8,177 nucleotides of DNA from Fulvivirga aurantia. GTDB taxonomy: Bacteria; Bacteroidota; Bacteroidia; Cytophagales; Cyclobacteriaceae. This document shows positions 4,990 to 8,177 of the stretch, in pieces. The stretch's first letter is position 1. Each line of letters starts with the position of its first letter. Under the pieces are notes generated by a model that saw only the letters and a list, made by a program, of their open reading frames with translations, was not told where the DNA came from and made no database searches. The translations under genes were made by a program, and so were the position numbers. The DNA lies in the NCBI RefSeq assembly GCF_009711475.1, contig NZ_SMMD01000782.1, positions 1 to 8,177 of the forward strand. The letters run 5' to 3'.

Positions 4990-7344
4990 ATGTTTCGACA
5001 AACACTGCTGCTTACATTACGAACTTTTAAAAAGTTTAAGAGCTCATTCTTTATAAATCTATTTGGGCTATCTACAGGCCTTGCCTGTACTTTACTCATT
5101 TTTTTATGGGTAAATGATGAGCTCAACATTGATAATTTTCATGAGAAGACGGATCGCTTATACCAGGTCATGGAACACCAACAATATGCGGCCGATGTGA
5201 TGACCACCAGCTCTACACCGGGTGTTCTTGCAGAAACTTTAGCTGAAGAAATACCTGAGATTGTGTATGCGACCGTCACAACATGGTTAAATACATTTAC
5301 ATTATCTGTTGATGAAGAAAAAAGTCTAAAGGTAAAAGGCTACTATGTTGGGCCTGACTTTTTCAATATTTTTTCATATAACCTTTATCAGGGAGATAAA
5401 GATCAGGTGCTTTCTGATAAGAAAAGTATTGTCATCTCAAGAAGTTTGGCCAATCAGCTATTTGAGTCTGATGATGTGATAGGTAAGGTTGTGAAATTTC
5501 AACAGGAGTCTGAGTTTAAGGTGAGTGGAGTTTTTGAAGGTACACCTGCTAACTCTAGTTATCAATTCGACTTTGTTCTTCCGTTTTCTGTTTTTAGAGA
5601 AACTAACACCTGGGTAGAAAGCTGGGGAAATAATGGGCCATCTACTCACGTAGTACTAAGAGAAGGTACCTCGAAGAAAGAGGTCGACAATAAAATTGCC
5701 GATTTTATCAAGAAGAAAAATGAAGAGTCGAATGTTACTCTCTTTCTAAAACCATATGCTAAGCGCTATCTCTACGGTAGGTACGAAAACGGTAAGCTCG
5801 TAGGTGGAAGGATAGAATACGTCCAACTTTTTTCAATTATAGCAGGGTTTATATTGGTGATCGCTTGTATAAACTTTATGAACCTTTCCACAGCCAGAGC
5901 ATCCAGAAGGGTGAAAGAAGTAGGTATAAAAAAGGCAATCGGAGCTCGGCAGAGAGGCTTGGTCATGCAGTTTTTAAGCGAGAGTGTGGTTATGGCATTT
6001 CTCGCACTTCTTATCGCGGTGGGGATAGTCTATCTTTTTTTACCTCAATTTAATGTAATCACAGACAAGCAGATCAGTCTCACTTTCACCTTAGAGATGC
6101 TTGGTGCCTTTATAGGTATTTCTTTGTTGGCGGGCCTGTTTGCAGGTAGTTACCCAGCATTGTATTTGTCAGGCTTTAATCCCGTGAAGATTCTCAAAGG
6201 TGAAATAAGAGGATCAATCGGTGAACTATGGGCACGAAGAGGTTTGGTTATTTTTCAATTTACCCTGTCGGTAATTCTTATAGTATGTGTGCTGGTAATT
6301 TACAAGCAGGTAGAATTTGTACAAGAAAAAAGCATCGGTTATGATAAAGAAAACGTGATCTATTTTGAAATAGAGGGCAAGGTGGAGGATAATCTTGAAA
6401 CGTTTTTATCAGAAATAAAGCAGGTACCGGGAGTTGTTAATGCAGCAAGCATCGGGCACAACATGGTGGGTAGGCAAAACAACACCTCAGGCCTTGAGTG
6501 GGAAGGTAAAAACCCTGAGGATAAGATATTATTTGAAAATGTGCGAGTCTCGCATGATTTAATAGAGACACTCGATATCGAAATAGCCGAAGGCCGATCT
6601 TTTAGTCGGGATTTTAGTACAGATACCACCAAGATTATTCTTAATGAAGCAGCTATTAAGATTATGGGTCTGGAAGATCCTGTAGGAAAAAACATAAAGC
6701 TGTGGGAAGAAATCGATCTACAGATCATTGGTGTAGCTAAAGATTTTCACTTTCAATCTTTACACGATGTAGTCAACCCGCTTTTCTTTATTCTCAACCC
6801 AGAGAATACCTGGAATATCATGGTAAGGGTCAATGGTGAAAATCAGCAGGAAACCATCGAGGCCCTAAATGCTTTTTATTCTGATTATAACCCGGGATTC
6901 ACATTTGACTACAACTACCTCGATCAGGAGTTTCAAAAGCAGTATGCTGCTGAGCAGAGAGTAGCTACACTATCTAAATACTTTGCAGGGTTTGCTATCA
7001 TGATTTCTTGTTTGGGTCTGTTTGGCTTAGCGGCCTTCACTGCAGAGAGACGTGTTAAGGAAATTGGTGTGAGAAAAGCATTAGGTTCCAGTTCAAGAAA
7101 TATTGTTTTACTACTATCAAGCGATTTTACCAAACTGGTGATTATCTCAATAGTATTGGCGCTGCCGGTGAGCTTTTACCTTATCGATACGTGGTTGCAG
7201 CGGTTTGCCTATCGTATCGATTTAGAGGTTTGGTACTTTGTTGTTTCCGGGGTGGTAGCATTGGTCATTGCCTGGCTGGCAGTGGGTTCTCAGGCTGTGA
7301 AGGCAGCTACTATAAACCCAGCTCAGTGCCTACGAGATGAGTAG
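4990..7344 (+). CDS. ABC transporter permease, MacB/FtsX type with two halves
   Basis: This is a 784-residue inner-membrane protein. The start MFRQTLLLTLRTF matches the amphipathic N-terminus normal for these permeases; the frame is open back to 4870 but that stretch has no family resemblance. The first half has a helix at about 19-40 (INLFGLSTGLACTLLIFLWV), a MacB-like periplasmic domain to about 275, and an FtsX domain with three helices (about 282-302, 335-357, 375-400). The second half repeats the plan: a helix at 419-440, a periplasmic domain to about 660, and FtsX helices near 665-687, 712-735 and 748-770. Both FtsX domains carry the same signature after their first helix, RRVKEVGIKKAIGA (306-319) and RRVKEIGVRKALGS (687-700), the likely coupling segment to the ATPase. 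Proteins of this size are common in Bacteroidota and often lack an adjacent ATPase gene, as here. By family they move lipoproteins, peptides or drugs by a mechanotransmission mechanism; the substrate is unknown. Confidence 0.93.
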   Translation: MFRQTLLLTLRTFKKFKSSFFINLFGLSTGLACTLLIFLWVNDELNIDNFHEKTDRLYQVMEHQQYAADVMTTSSTPGVLAETLAEEIPEIVYATVTTWLNTFTLSVDEEKSLKVKGYYVGPDFFNIFSYNLYQGDKDQVLSDKKSIVISRSLANQLFESDDVIGKVVKFQQESEFKVSGVFEGTPANSSYQFDFVLPFSVFRETNTWVESWGNNGPSTHVVLREGTSKKEVDNKIADFIKKKNEESNVTLFLKPYAKRYLYGRYENGKLVGGRIEYVQLFSIIAGFILVIACINFMNLSTARASRRVKEVGIKKAIGARQRGLVMQFLSESVVMAFLALLIAVGIVYLFLPQFNVITDKQISLTFTLEMLGAFIGISLLAGLFAGSYPALYLSGFNPVKILKGEIRGSIGELWARRGLVIFQFTLSVILIVCVLVIYKQVEFVQEKSIGYDKENVIYFEIEGKVEDNLETFLSEIKQVPGVVNAASIGHNMVGRQNNTSGLEWEGKNPEDKILFENVRVSHDLIETLDIEIAEGRSFSRDFSTDTTKIILNEAAIKIMGLEDPVGKNIKLWEEIDLQIIGVAKDFHFQSLHDVVNPLFFILNPENTWNIMVRVNGENQQETIEALNAFYSDYNPGFTFDYNYLDQEFQKQYAAEQRVATLSKYFAGFAIMISCLGLFGLAAFTAERRVKEIGVRKALGSSSRNIVLLLSSDFTKLVIISIVLALPVSFYLIDTWLQRFAYRIDLEVWYFVVSGVVALVIAWLAVGSQAVKAATINPAQCLRDE

Positions 7345-7517
7345 GAGTGGGGGTATTTTCACACATCTGTGGAGGCTTTGTGCATATTGATGCACAGGTA
7401 CTTAGCTAAAAAGGCGACTGAGGTTCTCTGAGCAGGTTGGCAAGGAGTTTTCTATATAATCATTGAGTTTTTAGAGATGAAAACACAATTGTTTAATTAA
7501 AAACGAAAAAACCAACT
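7345..7517. other. Intergenic region with a stable hairpin and possible promoter for the DJ-1/PfpI gene
   Basis: This 173-bp region separates the permease from the DJ-1/PfpI gene. It contains a perfect 7-bp stem with a 4-nt loop (TGTGCAT at 7379-7385, ATGCACA at 7390-7396) about 35 nt after the permease stop; no T run follows, so it is not a standard terminator but may protect or end the 3' UTR. A tentative promoter is TTGG (7437-7440) with an imperfect -7 box TAATCATTG (7457-7465). The last ~50 bp before the start are very AT-rich, with palindromes ACAATTGT (7485-7492) and TTTAATTAAA. Confidence 0.35.
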
Positions 7518-8081
7518 ATGGATATTTTAAGAGGTAAAAAGATAGCTATACTAGTAGAAGACGGATTTGAGGAAGTTGAATTTACAAAGCCAAAAGAGGC
7601 ATTAGAAAATCAGCAGGCAAGTGTTGATGTGATAAGCCCTAAAGAAGGTAAAGTAAGAGCCTGGAACAGTACAGACTGGGGTAATGAATACGAAGTTACT
7701 AAGCCGTTAAAAGAAGCAAGTGCAGATGATTACAATGCTTTGTTGCTACCCGGTGGTGTATTTAATCCTGATAAGCTGAGAGCAAATGATAATGCTGTAC
7801 AGTTTGTAAAGCAATTTTTTGAGAAAGGTAAACCAATAGCGGCCATCTGTCACGGACCATGGACATTGATCGAAACAGGTGCGTTGCAAGGTAGAAAGCT
7901 AACTTCATGGCCGTCACTTAAGACTGACCTGAAAAATGCTGGTGCTACATGGGTAAACGAAGAAGTAGTGACAGATCAAGGGTTGGTAACCAGCAGAAAC
8001 CCTGATGATATACCTGCTTTTTGTGCCAAGATGATTGAGGAGTTTTGCGAAGGCGTGCACGAAGAGCAAAAGACAGTATAA
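7518..8081 (+). CDS. DJ-1/PfpI-superfamily protein (YhbO-like, general stress type)
   Basis: This 187-residue cytosolic protein starts MDILRGKKIAILVEDGFEEVEF and has full family length. The nucleophile elbow AAICHGPW gives Cys111 and His112, and the N-terminal acidic strip FEEVEF provides Glu18 and Glu21; Glu21 aligns with DJ-1 Glu18, which polarises the cysteine. ALLLPGG (about residues 75-81), then NPDKLR, GRKLTSWPSLKTDLKNAGA and LVTSRNPDDIPAF follow the E. coli YhbO/PfpI pattern closely. Members have been described as proteases, chaperones, and glyoxalase or protein deglycase enzymes; the deglycase role is disputed, so only protection against stress or reactive carbonyls can be suggested. 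Two features differ from many relatives: Trp follows CHGP, and the loop around WNSTDWGNEY is aromatic-rich. The start is preceded by an A-rich sequence (AAAAAACCAACT) and no Shine-Dalgarno, as is usual in Bacteroidota. It appears to be a single-gene unit. Confidence 0.93.
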   Translation: MDILRGKKIAILVEDGFEEVEFTKPKEALENQQASVDVISPKEGKVRAWNSTDWGNEYEVTKPLKEASADDYNALLLPGGVFNPDKLRANDNAVQFVKQFFEKGKPIAAICHGPWTLIETGALQGRKLTSWPSLKTDLKNAGATWVNEEVVTDQGLVTSRNPDDIPAFCAKMIEEFCEGVHEEQKTV

Positions 8082-8177
8082 TCGAAATCAAACTAGGAGG
8101 TCAGGCATTTCATTTGTTTAGGTTAATTTGAGTGTTTAATAATCCTGGCTTCTCATTTTCATAGAACCACAATTGTG
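8082..8177. other. Non-coding right end of the window
   Basis: No gene is visible in these 96 bp. There is no clear intrinsic terminator for the DJ-1/PfpI gene. GTTAATTTGAG near 8120 resembles a -7 promoter box but is one base short of TAnnTTTG spacing. The window ends in the 10-nt palindrome CACAATTGTG (8168-8177), nine bases of which also occur upstream of the DJ-1/PfpI gene at 7484-7492. Confidence 0.3.

Noticed and set aside
6360..6728. Minus-strand frame of 122 codons opposite the ABC permease (also 962-1288 opposite the dehydrogenase)
   Set aside because: These are antisense shadows of well-supported genes: Ser/Ile/Leu-rich translations with no motif and no start context.
7437..7462. 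Sigma-70-like promoter TTGGCA with TATAAT before the DJ-1/PfpI gene
   Set aside because: The two hexamers are only 12 bp apart, too close for a sigma-70 promoter; the Bacteroidota-type reading is imperfect too and is given only as tentative.

Overview
This looks like ordinary chromosomal DNA from a member of the Bacteroidota, probably a marine or soil Cytophagia-like relative. That placement is inference. It rests on the moderately AT-rich composition, the near absence of Shine-Dalgarno sequences before the start codons, the stand-alone ~785-residue MacB/FtsX-type permease typical of this phylum, and the PaaN2-type aldehyde dehydrogenase. No tRNA, rRNA, CRISPR array, insertion sequence or phage gene was seen.

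Layout. (1) 1-1592, + strand: 3' part of a phenylacetate-degradation aldehyde dehydrogenase (PaaN2 type), closed by a strong intrinsic terminator (1615-1648). (2) 1745-2443, +: a six-helix membrane protein of unknown function whose frame is broken once, by an in-frame TGA at 2132-2134. (3) 2451-3353, -: a YihY/BrkB-family membrane protein, whose terminator stem is built partly from its own stop codon. (4) 3376-4476, +: an AI-2E-family transporter, divergent from (3) with only 22 bp between the start codons. (5) 4478-4801, -: a 107-residue protein of unknown function with a signal peptide and one C-terminal membrane helix. It converges on (4) with a 1-bp gap, and its terminator lies inside the 3' end of (4). 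(6) 4990-7344, +: an ABC-transporter permease with two MacB/FtsX halves and no ATPase gene in view. (7) 7518-8081, +: a DJ-1/PfpI-superfamily protein close to YhbO. The last ~96 bp hold no gene.

The genes do not form a pathway. Only the PaaN2 gene points to catabolism (aerobic phenylacetyl-CoA route), and the rest of a paa cluster would lie to the left. The middle is a tightly packed set of membrane-protein genes on alternating strands, sharing regulatory and terminator space. The DJ-1/PfpI gene is probably a separate stress-protection unit.

I did not find a convincing new system. The points most worth checking are the single in-frame TGA in the six-helix membrane protein, that family's conserved acidic/His motifs, the two terminators embedded in coding sequence, and the very short divergent junction at 3354-3375.
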